Origin: F1-120-MAGs118 sp013360535
GTDB lineage: Bacteria; Planctomycetota; UBA1135; GCA-002686595
Assembly (NCBI GenBank): GCA_026647215.1
Contig: JAPKHC010000028.1
Span: forward strand, 1 to 56,432
Length of the DNA stretch: 56,432 nt
Direction of reading: 5' to 3'
Under the pieces are notes generated by a model. That model did not search any database, was not told where the DNA came from, and saw only the letters and a list, made by a program, of their open reading frames with translations. Each line of letters starts with the position of its first letter. Position 1 is the stretch's first letter. The position numbers and the translations under genes are program-made. Below are positions 1 through 7,927 of this stretch, in pieces.

Positions 1-2
1 AC

Positions 3-2018
3 AGCGGCACGCCGTGCACCGGCGCGCTGGCTGGCACGGTGTGCACGGGCGTCGCGGGTCCCTACACCGAGGTCGAGCCCGGCTTCGGTCAGGCGACCAA
101 CGACGGCTGCGGCTCGACGCCGAACGGCTTCACCAACATCGCGACCCCGAGCTTCCCCGGCATCACGGTCCGGGGCACGGCGCGCGGCATGGTGAACACG
201 CGCGACGTCGACAGTTACCGCTTCCAGGCGACGACGACCGACACGATCAACATCGTGCTCAACACGCTCGGCACCAACGCCCAGGCGCAGCTGCAGAAGC
301 TGTCGGCTGGCGGCGTCTGCCCGGCGACCGCGCTCGTCCCGGCCGCGAACACCGGCCTGTTCGTGACGCGCTGCGCCAACGGCATCCAGACGGTCTCGGC
401 TCCGGTCGTGGCCGGTGACTGGTACGTCGTCAACGTGATCGGCGGCATCGGCGTCCAGCAGACGCCGGCGGCGACCTTCTTCGGCGCGCAGATGCCGGGT
501 GGCTCGACGTACCAGTACGAGCTGTACATGGAGATCGGCGCCCCGCCGACGAACGACAACTGCGCGAGCGCGACCGCTCTCGCGACGTCGCCGGTCGCTG
601 GCAACCTGCTCAACGCGTCGAACGACGGCAGCTCGACCTGCGACGCTTCCGGCAAGGACGTGTGGTACACGTTCGCGGCCGGCCTCGACGCGGGCACGCT
701 GAACCTCAACACCTGCGGCTCGACGACCGACACCGTGATCACCGTCTACTCGGGCGCCTGCGGCTCGCTGACGGAGATCGCCTGCAACGACGACGCGACG
801 GTGGCCTGCACCGCTCCGGCGTCGGAGCTCTCGGTCCCGCTGCTCGCCGGCCAGACGGTGACGATCCGCGTGTCCGAGAAGCTCTCGGGCGGCTCGAACT
901 TCACGCTGACGTGGGCCTTCGTGGTGCCCCCGCCGGCGAACGACGAGTGCGCGACGGCGACGGTGCTGCCCGCGGGCAGCACGACCGCGGTCGCGGACAC
1001 GCGCTTCGCGACGCCGGTCACCAACACCGCCCCGGCCTCGGCTTGCCAGACGAGCCAGAGCCGCGACGTGTGGTTCCAGTGGACCTCGCAGGGTGCGGGC
1101 TTGGCCATCTTCGACACGTGCGGCGCTACGCAGCCCGTGAGCGACTCGGTGATCACGCTCTACACCGGGGACTGCGGCACGCTGACGGAAGTCGGCTGTG
1201 ACGACGACGACTGCGTCACGCCCTCGCTGGGCAGCCTGCTGGACTTCACGGTGACGTGCGACACGACGTACTACATCCGCGTGTCGCAGTTCGGCACCTC
1301 GGTGCCGACGGCGCCCTGGACGCTGAACATCACGGCTCCGGGTTACGTCGACAGCGACGGTGACGGCACGAACGACTGCCTCGACGGCTGCCCGAACGAT
1401 CCGCTCAAGATCGCTCCGGGTATCTGTGGTTGCGGCGTGGCCGACACCGACACCGACGGCGACGGCACGGCGGACTGCATCGACGGCTGCCCGAACGACC
1501 CGCTGAAGGTCGATCCGGGCGTCTGCGGCTGCGGCATCGCCGACGTCGACTCCGACGGCGACGGCACGCTCGACTGCCTCGACGGCTGCCCGAACGATCC
1601 GTTCAAGATCGCTCCGGGCATCTGCGGCTGCGGCGTGGCCGACACCGACACCGACGGCGACGGCACGGCGGACTGCATCGACGGCTGCCCGACGGATCCG
1701 GCCAAGATCGCTCCGGGCCAGTGTGGCTGCGGCGTGGTCGACACCGACACCGACGGCGACGGCACGGCGGACTGCATCGACGGCTGCCCGAACGATCCGG
1801 CGAAGATCGCTCCGGGCATCTGCGGCTGCGGCATCTCCGATGTCGACAGCGACGGTGACGGCACGCCGGACTGCAACGACGGCTGCCCGAACGACCCGGC
1901 GAAGACCTCGCCCGGCCAGTGCGGCTGCGGCGTGGCCGACACCGACACCGATGGTGACGGCGTGGCGGACTGCAACGACAACTGCGTCGCGATCGCGAAC
2001 CCGACCCAGTCGGATTGA
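3..2018 (+). CDS. Secreted multidomain Ca-binding-type repeat protein, 5' end outside window
   Basis: The reading frame is open from base 3, so the true start lies upstream of the window. In order it shows a pre-peptidase C-terminal (PPC)-like beta domain (DVDSYRF near 210), then two related domains of about 120 residues that both begin PxNDxCAxA and contain a DVW motif, then six 33-residue units of the kind DxDxDGDGTxDCxDGCPNDP followed by PGxCGCG. The Asp/Asn-rich DxDxDGDG loops resemble thrombospondin type 3 / calcium-binding repeats and the paired Cys suggest disulfides, so an extracellular or surface protein is likely. The frame stops at TGA 2016-2018 in the middle of a typical NPTQSD repeat ending, while the +1 frame continues with a recognisable terminal domain (next entry). 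No enzymatic function is evident. Confidence 0.85.
   Translation, partial: SGTPCTGALAGTVCTGVAGPYTEVEPGFGQATNDGCGSTPNGFTNIATPSFPGITVRGTARGMVNTRDVDSYRFQATTTDTINIVLNTLGTNAQAQLQKLSAGGVCPATALVPAANTGLFVTRCANGIQTVSAPVVAGDWYVVNVIGGIGVQQTPAATFFGAQMPGGSTYQYELYMEIGAPPTNDNCASATALATSPVAGNLLNASNDGSSTCDASGKDVWYTFAAGLDAGTLNLNTCGSTTDTVITVYSGACGSLTEIACNDDATVACTAPASELSVPLLAGQTVTIRVSEKLSGGSNFTLTWAFVVPPPANDECATATVLPAGSTTAVADTRFATPVTNTAPASACQTSQSRDVWFQWTSQGAGLAIFDTCGATQPVSDSVITLYTGDCGTLTEVGCDDDDCVTPSLGSLLDFTVTCDTTYYIRVSQFGTSVPTAPWTLNITAPGYVDSDGDGTNDCLDGCPNDPLKIAPGICGCGVADTDTDGDGTADCIDGCPNDPLKVDPGVCGCGIADVDSDGDGTLDCLDGCPNDPFKIAPGICGCGVADTDTDGDGTADCIDGCPTDPAKIAPGQCGCGVVDTDTDGDGTADCIDGCPNDPAKIAPGICGCGISDVDSDGDGTPDCNDGCPNDPAKTSPGQCGCGVADTDTDGDGVADCNDNCVAIANPTQSD
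1389..1982 (+). repeat. Six tandem 99-bp coding repeats
   Basis: Six contiguous 99-bp units, each starting at the Cys codon of the GCPNDP motif, encode 33-residue Asp/Cys-rich modules. Unit variants differ mainly at the xKxxPG positions (LKIAPG, LKVDPG, FKIAPG, AKIAPG twice, AKTSPG). Units three to five are nearly identical at DNA level, which indicates recent duplication or gene conversion. Confidence 0.92.
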
Positions 2019-2472
2019 CGACTGCGAGCTGGGCTCGGTCTTCACGTACTGCACCGCGGGCACGACGACGAACGGCTGCAACGCGCTGATCACCGCGATC
2101 GGCACGCCCAGCGCCGCTGCGACGTCGGGCTTCGTGCTCGTCGGCACGGGGATCGAAGGCCAGAAGCAGACGCTCCTGTACTACGGCGTCAACGGTCCGT
2201 CGGCCCAGGTGTGGGCTCCGGGCTCGTCGAGCTTCAAGTGCGTCAAGCAGCCGGTGCAGCGTGTCAGCCCGCAGAACTCGGGCGGCACGGTGAACACCTG
2301 CTCGGGCGTGTACGCGATCGACTTCTCGAACTACCTGGCGACGAAGCCCTCGGCGATCGGCAACCCTGCCTTCGCCGGCGAGGTCTTCAACGCGCAGCTG
2401 TGGTTCCGTGACCCGCCGGCCCCGTCGACGAGCAGCCTGTCGAACGCGGTCCAGTTCACGATGGCCCCCTGA
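2014..2472 (+). CDS. C-terminal domain of the preceding surface protein, in the +1 frame
   Basis: Directly across the TGA at 2016-2018 the +1 frame reads DDCELGSVFTYC and then about 140 residues to TGA at 2470-2472. This stretch (GFVLVGTGIEGQKQ, YYGVNGPSAQ, FKCVKQPVQR, WFRDPP) matches, from memory, a terminal domain common in large secreted planctomycete proteins. It has no plausible start of its own and no Shine-Dalgarno sequence. It is most likely the end of the gene at 3-2018, separated by a one-base insertion (or two-base loss) at about 2016, whether a real mutation or a sequence error. A strong terminator follows at 2494-2527, which supports one transcription unit ending here. Confidence 0.7.
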   Translation: MDDCELGSVFTYCTAGTTTNGCNALITAIGTPSAAATSGFVLVGTGIEGQKQTLLYYGVNGPSAQVWAPGSSSFKCVKQPVQRVSPQNSGGTVNTCSGVYAIDFSNYLATKPSAIGNPAFAGEVFNAQLWFRDPPAPSTSSLSNAVQFTMAP

Positions 2473-2493
2473 TCGCGCCAATCCCAAAGTTGC

Positions 2494-2527
2494 GCGGGGC
2501 GTCCCCAGTTCGCTGGGGGCGCCCCGC
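2494..2527 (+). terminator. Strong intrinsic terminator with TTCG tetraloop
   Basis: A 15-bp GC-rich stem (2494-2508 with 2513-2527, one G-T wobble) closes a TTCG loop and is followed at 2528 by TTCTTTTTCTG. It lies 21 bases after the stop of the surface-protein gene and points in its direction. It also separates that gene from convergent lpdA. Confidence 0.93.
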
Positions 2528-2596
2528 TTCTTTTTCTGTCTCTCGGCTCAGCCGTGGTCCGCGGGCCGCAGGCACCCGAGGACGGAGAAGCGCAAG

Positions 2597-4003
2597 TCAG
2601 CGCTTGGGCTGGAAGATGTGCACCGCCATGCCGTGCACGCTCTCGGCGGCTTCCATCATCGCTTCGGGCAGCGTCGGGTGAGCGTGGATCGTGCGAGCGA
2701 GGTCCTCGGCGGTGGCGCCGAGCTCGATGGCGAGCGCGGCTTCGGCGACGAGCTCGGTGACCTCGGGGCCGACCATGTGGACACCGAGGATCTCGTCGGT
2801 CTTCGCGTCGGCGATCACCTTCACGAAGCCGTCGGTTTCCATCAGGCTCATCGCACGCCCCGAGGCGGCGAAGGGGAACGTGCCGACCTTGAACGCGACG
2901 CCCTTGGCGGTGAGCTCGGCCTCTTGCGCTCCGACCGAGGCCATCTCGGGCGCGGTGAAGATCACGGCGGGCACGCAGCGCACGTCGTACTCCTCCTTGT
3001 GGCCCGCGATCACGGCCGCGGCGACGAGGCCTTCCTTGCTGCCCTTGTGCGCGAGCATCGGCTGTCCGGCGATGTCACCGATGGCGTAGATGTTGGCGAC
3101 CTTGGTCCGCATCTGCCGATCGACCGGCAGGAAGCCCTTCGGATCGAGCGCGAGCCCGACCTTCTCGAGCCCGAGGCCCTCGCTGTAGGGCTTGCGGCCG
3201 ACCATCGACGCGATCTGATCGCACACGACGACCTGCTCGCCCGTCTTGGTCTTGATCTTGACGTGCAGCTCCGCGCCCTTGCGCTCGTAGCCTTGCGCGA
3301 AGGTCTCGGTCAGGAGCTTCATCCCGAGCTTCTTCATCGAGCGCTCGATCACCTTGACGCAGTCGCGGTCCTGCCCCGGCAGGGCGCCCGGCGTCGCCTC
3401 GAGCACGGTGACCTCGCTGCCGAGCTTGGCGTACATCATGCCGAGCTCGAGCCCGATGTAGCCGCCGCCGATCACGACGAGGCGCCCCGGGATCGACGCC
3501 GGCGCGAGCGCGCCCGTCGAGCTCCACACGTCCTTCTCGTCGAAGGGGAAGCCCGGAATCGCGATCGGCACCGAGCCCGTCGCGATCACGATGTCGTCGC
3601 ACTTGAGCGTGCGCGCACCTTCCGCCGTCGCGACCGAGACCGTGTTGCGGTCGACGATCGAGCCCGCGCCGTTCACGAGCTCGACCTTGTGGTTCTTGAG
3701 GAGCCCCGCGACGCCGCCGGTGAGCTTGGCGACGATGCCCTTCTTCCACTCGACGAGCTTGGTGACGTCGAGCTTGACGTTGTCCGCCGTGATGCCCATC
3801 GCCGAGGCATGCGCGATGCGCTCCTTCAGCGAACCGGCCGCGATCAGCGCCTTCGACGGGATGCATCCGACGTTGAGGCACGTGCCGCCGACGTACTGCT
3901 TCTCGACGACCGTCACCTTGAGGCCGTACTGGGCGAGGCGGATGGCGCAGACGTAGCCGGCGGGACCGGCACCGAGGACGACGACCGAACGGGGCGTGGC
4001 CAT
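2597..4003 (-). CDS. lpdA: Dihydrolipoyl dehydrogenase (E3)
   Basis: This 468-residue flavoprotein oxidises dihydrolipoamide with NAD+ in 2-oxoacid dehydrogenase or glycine cleavage complexes. FAD site GAGPAG is at residues 11-16, the redox disulfide GGTCLNVGC uses Cys42 and Cys47, the NAD Rossmann motif VIGGGYIGLE is near residue 175, and the C-terminal His-Glu pair sits in HAHPTLPEA. Length is normal for the family. The gene stands alone; the nearest possible partner is the E1-alpha gene at 15158-16267. A -10-like TATAGT on the minus strand at 4080-4075 would give a leader of about 65 nt. It converges on the surface-protein gene. Confidence 0.97.
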   Translation of the reverse strand: MATPRSVVVLGAGPAGYVCAIRLAQYGLKVTVVEKQYVGGTCLNVGCIPSKALIAAGSLKERIAHASAMGITADNVKLDVTKLVEWKKGIVAKLTGGVAGLLKNHKVELVNGAGSIVDRNTVSVATAEGARTLKCDDIVIATGSVPIAIPGFPFDEKDVWSSTGALAPASIPGRLVVIGGGYIGLELGMMYAKLGSEVTVLEATPGALPGQDRDCVKVIERSMKKLGMKLLTETFAQGYERKGAELHVKIKTKTGEQVVVCDQIASMVGRKPYSEGLGLEKVGLALDPKGFLPVDRQMRTKVANIYAIGDIAGQPMLAHKGSKEGLVAAAVIAGHKEEYDVRCVPAVIFTAPEMASVGAQEAELTAKGVAFKVGTFPFAASGRAMSLMETDGFVKVIADAKTDEILGVHMVGPEVTELVAEAALAIELGATAEDLARTIHAHPTLPEAMMEAAESVHGMAVHIFQPKR

Positions 4004-4157
4004 GGCAGGAAGGACTTTCGGGTCGGGGGTCGGAGCGCACCCGCGGCGGGGCCGGCGGGACGCGAAGGGCGAGCACTATAGGAAAGGCGAGCGCCTTCCG
4101 CCCGCGCCGGAGGCGACAGCGCCCCACGCGGCGAGGTACCCTGCTCCATCCCCGACC

Positions 4158-4787
4158 ATGTCCCAGCCCCTGACCCACTGCCCGACCTGCGGCGTCAAGC
4201 TGCACCGCACGGACCTGTCGCTGTGCGCCTACTGCGCGGCCCCGCTGCGCATGGGCTCGGCCGCCGCTCCGCCCGACGACGAGACGCAGCGCCTGTTCGC
4301 GAAGCTGCAGGCCCATCCGAGCTATCCGGCCGCGCTCGAGTGGTCGCCGATCGAGCCCGAGGTCGAGGCCAAGGCCGCGCGCCTCGCGGCCTGGGGCTGG
4401 CTCAACGTCGCCATCGCGACGGCGCTGTGCGTCGGCGCGGGCTTCATGGACGGAGGCGGCTACATCGGTCGCTGGCCCGTGCTCGCGGCGGTCTTCTTCG
4501 TCGCCTTCGCGATCTTCCTGCTCGCCGGCGCCGTCACGATCCGCGGCAACTCGAAGAACGCGCCGATGCTCCGCCGCCCCGCGCGTGTGCTCGACCGTCG
4601 CAGCCGCACGGGCCTTTCCGAGAAGGTCGGCGCGACGACGTACTTCTTCCAGCTGCGCTTCGCCGACGGCAGCGAGGGCGAGTTCCGCATGGTCGGCCGC
4701 GGCACGATGTACGAGCCCCCCACCATCGGTGCGACGGGCCTCGCCTACTCGCGCGGCGAGAACCTGCTCGAATTCAAGCGCTTCTAG
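4158..4787 (+). CDS. Zinc-ribbon membrane protein with DUF2500-like domain
   Basis: The 209-residue protein starts with a short zinc ribbon (CPTCG and CAYC), then about 60 residues rich in charge, two transmembrane helices (about residues 80-125) and a cytosolic beta domain. That domain (TYFFQLRFADGSEGEFR, then GATGLAYSRGENLLEFKRF) matches the DUF2500 pattern of bacterial inner-membrane proteins. Function is unknown. I chose the ATG at 4158 because an upstream in-frame start would add low-complexity residues unlike any domain. A -10-like TACCCT at 4137-4142 fits a very short leader. The gene ends only 6 bp from convergent 4794-5438. Confidence 0.8.
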   Translation: MSQPLTHCPTCGVKLHRTDLSLCAYCAAPLRMGSAAAPPDDETQRLFAKLQAHPSYPAALEWSPIEPEVEAKAARLAAWGWLNVAIATALCVGAGFMDGGGYIGRWPVLAAVFFVAFAIFLLAGAVTIRGNSKNAPMLRRPARVLDRRSRTGLSEKVGATTYFFQLRFADGSEGEFRMVGRGTMYEPPTIGATGLAYSRGENLLEFKRF

Positions 4788-4793
4788 GCGACG

Positions 4794-5438
4794 TCACTCG
4801 TCGACCGGCGAGGCCGGCGGCAGCTTGACGTCGAAGCGCAGCGACACGAGCCGCACGAAGATCGTCGTGGCGGCCGAGAGCCCGCTCGCGGTCGAGACGC
4901 TCGCGCCGAAGTGCAACGCGCCGATGTGCACGAGCCCGCCGAGGAACGCGGCCGTCGCGTACAGGTGGCCGACGGGCCGGAAGAGCATCGGCACTTCGTT
5001 GATCACGACATCGCGCAGCACGCCGCCGAACGTGCCGGTCATCACGCCGAACAGCACGGCCACGAACGGCGGGACGGCGAAGTCGATCGCGACCTGCGTG
5101 CCGAGCGCGCCGAACAGGCCGAGCGCGACGGCGTCGAGCCCTTCCGCGAGCCGCTGGATCGGCCGCTCGCGCAGCGGTCGCAGCGCCTTCGGCGCGTAGT
5201 AGTACAGCACCGCGAGCGCGAGCACGACGAGCGGGTATTCCGAGCGTTCGACCCAGAACAGCGGGCGGCGCTCGAGCAGCACGTCGCGCAGCGTTCCGCC
5301 GCCAAACGCGGTCAGGAGTCCGACGACGAAGGCACCGACGAGGTCGGTATTCTTGCGGCGCGCGTCGACGATGCCCGACAGCGCGGCAAAGCAGACCGCG
5401 AGCACCTCGAACGTGCGCCGCAGGAGCTCGGCGTTCAC
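4794..5438 (-). CDS. TRIC / UPF0126-type cation channel protein
   Basis: A 214-residue polytopic membrane protein with two homologous halves, each holding the glycine-rich signature GGxLRD (FGGGTLRDVLL and FGGVLRDVVINEVP). This is the UPF0126 / trimeric intracellular cation channel family (YadS/YvgT-like), with seven predicted helices. Prokaryotic members form potassium-permeable trimers in the literature. The GTG start at 5438 overlaps the upstream stop as GTGA, which fixes the start and implies translational coupling to the Rsm22-like gene. Longer versions would add Arg-rich sequence unlike the family. Substrate and role here are not shown. Confidence 0.9.
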   Translation of the reverse strand: MNAELLRRTFEVLAVCFAALSGIVDARRKNTDLVGAFVVGLLTAFGGGTLRDVLLERRPLFWVERSEYPLVVLALAVLYYYAPKALRPLRERPIQRLAEGLDAVALGLFGALGTQVAIDFAVPPFVAVLFGVMTGTFGGVLRDVVINEVPMLFRPVGHLYATAAFLGGLVHIGALHFGASVSTASGLSAATTIFVRLVSLRFDVKLPPASPVDE

Positions 5439-6466
5439 GCGTCGCCCAGCGGCCGGAATTCGACCAGACGCTCGCCTTCGACACGCGCATCGGCGACGAG
5501 GAGCTCGCCCGAGCGGTCGAGGCGCTTGAAGAGCTTCTTCGCGTCGCGCTCGAACAGCGTGCGGGCGTGCACGCCGGTCGTGTCGCAGCAATCGAGCAGC
5601 GCACGGCCCTTCAGGAGGCGCGGGCGGCCGAGCACACGCACGCCGCGGGTCTCAAGCGGCTCGCCCTTGCGGCGCAGCGCGAGGAACGAGTACGGCAGCG
5701 AGCGCAGGTCGATGCCCAGCCGGGTCGAGAAATGGCGCCAGAAAGCGCTCGTAAACGCCTCGGGAGCCGGCCGCGCGAAGAAGTGGCACCAGTCGTCGTC
5801 GTGGCCGGCGGCGAACATGCCGCAGGTGGCCGCGTGGGTGCAGGGCGCGAGCACGTCGAACGCGTCGAGCAGCTCCTCCCGCAGCCCGCCGAGGGTGCGC
5901 GAGAGCAGGTGCGAGCCCGGCTCGACGAGCAGGACGAACTGCGCGCGCCGCGCAAGCGCCGTGAGCTCGGCGCGGCCTTCGGCGTCGAGTTCGCCCAGCA
6001 CGTGGCTGGCGAGCAGCACGTCGATCGGGTCCTCCTGACGCGGCAAGTGCAGCGTCAGCTCGAGCTTCGGCGCCTGCAACTTGAGCGCATCGCGCGCGAA
6101 CCACGTCGCCTGCTTCGAGCGGTCGCTCAGGTACACGTGCTTCACGCCGGGAATCGCCGCGACGAAACGACGGCTCGCGATGCCGGTGCCGCAGCCGAAA
6201 TCGACCACGTTCGTCGCGGCAGGCAAGCGCCCGCGCTGCGCGAGCTCCGCCAGCACCGCGTCCCATTTCCAGCCGATGCGCTCCGCAAACGTCGCGTCGT
6301 AGAGCTCGAAGTCGCGCCTCGAGTTCCAGTACCCGACAGTCTGGAAGCCCCCCTCCGACGAAAGGAACAGCTCGCGCAGCTCCGCCAGCCGGTCCCAGTC
6401 CTCACCCGTCGGCACGACTGCCGCCGGATCCTCTTCGTCCTCGAAGTCGTGCATCGATGAGCTCAC
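5435..6466 (-). CDS. Rsm22-family protein (methyltransferase fold, Fe-S-type Cys motif)
   Basis: About 343 residues. The SAM-binding motif I is DFGCGTG. A Cys-rich insert reads PCTHAATC followed by DWCHF, and a further Cys pair (LLDCCDTT) lies about 70 residues later. This C-x5-C, WCHF and late Cys set is the hallmark of Rsm22/METTL17 proteins, which act in small ribosomal subunit assembly and in characterised members bind a 4Fe-4S cluster. A role on the 30S subunit is therefore inferred. The GTG at 6466 overlaps the upstream stop as GTGA; ATG 6454 is an alternative start four codons later. It is the middle gene of a three-gene overlapping operon. Confidence 0.85.
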   Translation of the reverse strand: MSSSMHDFEDEEDPAAVVPTGEDWDRLAELRELFLSSEGGFQTVGYWNSRRDFELYDATFAERIGWKWDAVLAELAQRGRLPAATNVVDFGCGTGIASRRFVAAIPGVKHVYLSDRSKQATWFARDALKLQAPKLELTLHLPRQEDPIDVLLASHVLGELDAEGRAELTALARRAQFVLLVEPGSHLLSRTLGGLREELLDAFDVLAPCTHAATCGMFAAGHDDDWCHFFARPAPEAFTSAFWRHFSTRLGIDLRSLPYSFLALRRKGEPLETRGVRVLGRPRLLKGRALLDCCDTTGVHARTLFERDAKKLFKRLDRSGELLVADARVEGERLVEFRPLGDA

Positions 6467-7881
6467 GGAATCGGCCAGTCGTCGGTGCGGAACGCCGCAG
6501 CCGGGAGCCAGCTCTTGTTGAACAGGATCGGCTGCATCGCGGCCCCGAAGCCGTAACGCACCGCGACGGGCTTCGGCACGGCCTGCGCCCACACGATGAC
6601 GCTGTCGCCGTCGATGCGAGCTTGTGCACGCACGAACTTGCGGTCGTCGCCAGCGATCTCGAAGCCCGTGATGTGGTCCCCACCTTCGATCAGGCCTTCG
6701 CCGATCGAATCGAAGCGCACACGGACCTGCGCGCCTTCGAGCGTGTGCTCGCGGTAGAGCGGGCCGGAGAACACGAGCTTCTCGCGGCCGTAGGTCTTGC
6801 AGAGCGCCCACAACGCGAGGCGGCGGCCGACTTCCTGCTTGTTGGCGGGATGAATGTCGGCGGGATCGCCGATGTCCATCGTCACGGCCATGCCGGTGTG
6901 CGGTTGCGCGAGGCAGCGCCGCTGCACGTCGCGGATCGCTCCGGTCTGGCCCACGTCGCCTTCGTAAGCGAACGGCGCGATCTGCACGAAGAGAAACGGC
7001 TGGATTTCCGGCCCTTCGAAGCGCGCGCGCAGGTTGTCGACCATGGCGGGTTGCAGGCGCGAGTACGTGGCGAAGTTGTCGCGATTCGATTCGCCTTGAT
7101 ACCAGAGGAAACCGCGCAGCGCGAAGGGCGCGAGCGGCTCGACCATGCCGTTGAAGAGCACGCTGGCGACCTGCGCATCGAGCGCGACGGGCTTCGAGGC
7201 CGCGCGAAGCGCATCGAGGTGCAGAACGTCCTGCGCGAGATCCGGGAAGCGCCGCGCAGTCGCGTCGTCGAGCCACGCCTCGATGCGCGTGCCGCTCCAC
7301 GTCGCGTTGACCATTCCGATGGGCACGTCGAGCTCCACGTTGAGCTCGCGCGCGAAGAAGTAGGCGACCGCGCTGAATTCTCCGGCGGTTTCGGGGCTGC
7401 AAACGCTCCAGCGGCCATTGCAAGAGCGTTCAGGGCGCAACGCCGGCCGGTTCCCCACGTCGAAGTGACGGATGCGAGGGAAGCTCGCCTTCGCGATCTC
7501 CTCGCTCGCGTTCATGATTCCGCCGAGCTCGCCCGGTCGCAGCTTCCACTCCATGTTCGACTGCCCGGAGCAGAGCCACACTTCCCCGACGAGCACGTCC
7601 TGCAGCACGACCTTCGTGCCCGCGTTGACCTCGAGCGTGAACGGTCCACCGGCCTTCGGCGTCTCGATGCGCGCGAGCCACGCTCCGCGGCCATCGGCGA
7701 CGGTCTCGACGACGCTCTCGCTCCAGGAGCCGCGGATCCGCACCCGCGCACCCGGCTCCGCCTCACCCCAGACGGGCGCGCGGGTCTCGCGCTGCAGCAC
7801 CATCGAGTCCTGAAAGAGCGGGGCGAGGCGCAGATCCGTCGGCATCGTCATCGCGGCGGCGCAGCACAGGGCAAGGAACAT
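6463..7881 (-). CDS. Sialate O-acetylesterase (SGNH/GDSL-type, exported)
   Basis: A 472-residue esterase that removes O-acetyl groups from sialic acids or similar acetylated sugars. The nucleophile lies in CSGQSNMEW (around residue 107). The catalytic Asp/His pair lies in DIGDPADIHPANKQEVGRRLA. GFLWYQGESN is the usual third conserved block. A short hydrophobic N-terminus (FLALCCAAAM) may be a signal peptide. A minus-strand TAGGAT at 7897-7892 is 10 nt before the ATG, with no Shine-Dalgarno, so the operon is probably transcribed nearly leaderless. Why an exported esterase is coupled to an Rsm22-like protein is unclear. Confidence 0.93.
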   Translation of the reverse strand: MFLALCCAAAMTMPTDLRLAPLFQDSMVLQRETRAPVWGEAEPGARVRIRGSWSESVVETVADGRGAWLARIETPKAGGPFTLEVNAGTKVVLQDVLVGEVWLCSGQSNMEWKLRPGELGGIMNASEEIAKASFPRIRHFDVGNRPALRPERSCNGRWSVCSPETAGEFSAVAYFFARELNVELDVPIGMVNATWSGTRIEAWLDDATARRFPDLAQDVLHLDALRAASKPVALDAQVASVLFNGMVEPLAPFALRGFLWYQGESNRDNFATYSRLQPAMVDNLRARFEGPEIQPFLFVQIAPFAYEGDVGQTGAIRDVQRRCLAQPHTGMAVTMDIGDPADIHPANKQEVGRRLALWALCKTYGREKLVFSGPLYREHTLEGAQVRVRFDSIGEGLIEGGDHITGFEIAGDDRKFVRAQARIDGDSVIVWAQAVPKPVAVRYGFGAAMQPILFNKSWLPAAAFRTDDWPIP

Positions 7882-7891
7882 CGGTGGCGAG

Positions 7892-7897
7892 ATCCTA
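7892..7897 (-). promoter_or_regulatory. -10 box TAGGAT for sialate esterase operon
   Basis: TAGGAT on the minus strand ends 10 nt before the ATG at 7881. No ribosome binding site lies between, so transcription would begin 3-4 nt before the start codon. Confidence 0.6.
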
Positions 7898-7912
7898 GCG
7901 ACGGCAACCCCG

Positions 7913-7918
7913 TAGAAT
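7913..7918 (+). promoter_or_regulatory. -10 box TAGAAT for the Lhr-type helicase
   Basis: TAGAAT ends 9 nt before the ATG at 7928 and no Shine-Dalgarno is present. It shares the 46-bp divergent spacer with the esterase promoter. I see no convincing -35 hexamer. Confidence 0.6.
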
Positions 7919-7927
7919 CACGCTCCC

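Noticed and set aside
1389..1982. CRISPR array
   Set aside because: Units are contiguous and coding, with no spacers; the same holds for the 28-bp array at 55682.
2008..2020. prfB-like programmed +1 frameshift at TGAC
   Set aside because: No Shine-Dalgarno-like helper sits upstream and GAT to ATT re-pairing is poor; an indel is simpler. It is kept only as an alternative.
2408..4081. Long plus-strand open frame opposite lpdA
   Set aside because: It is a GC-driven shadow; His/Asp/Arg-rich with no homology signal, while lpdA on the other strand is certain.
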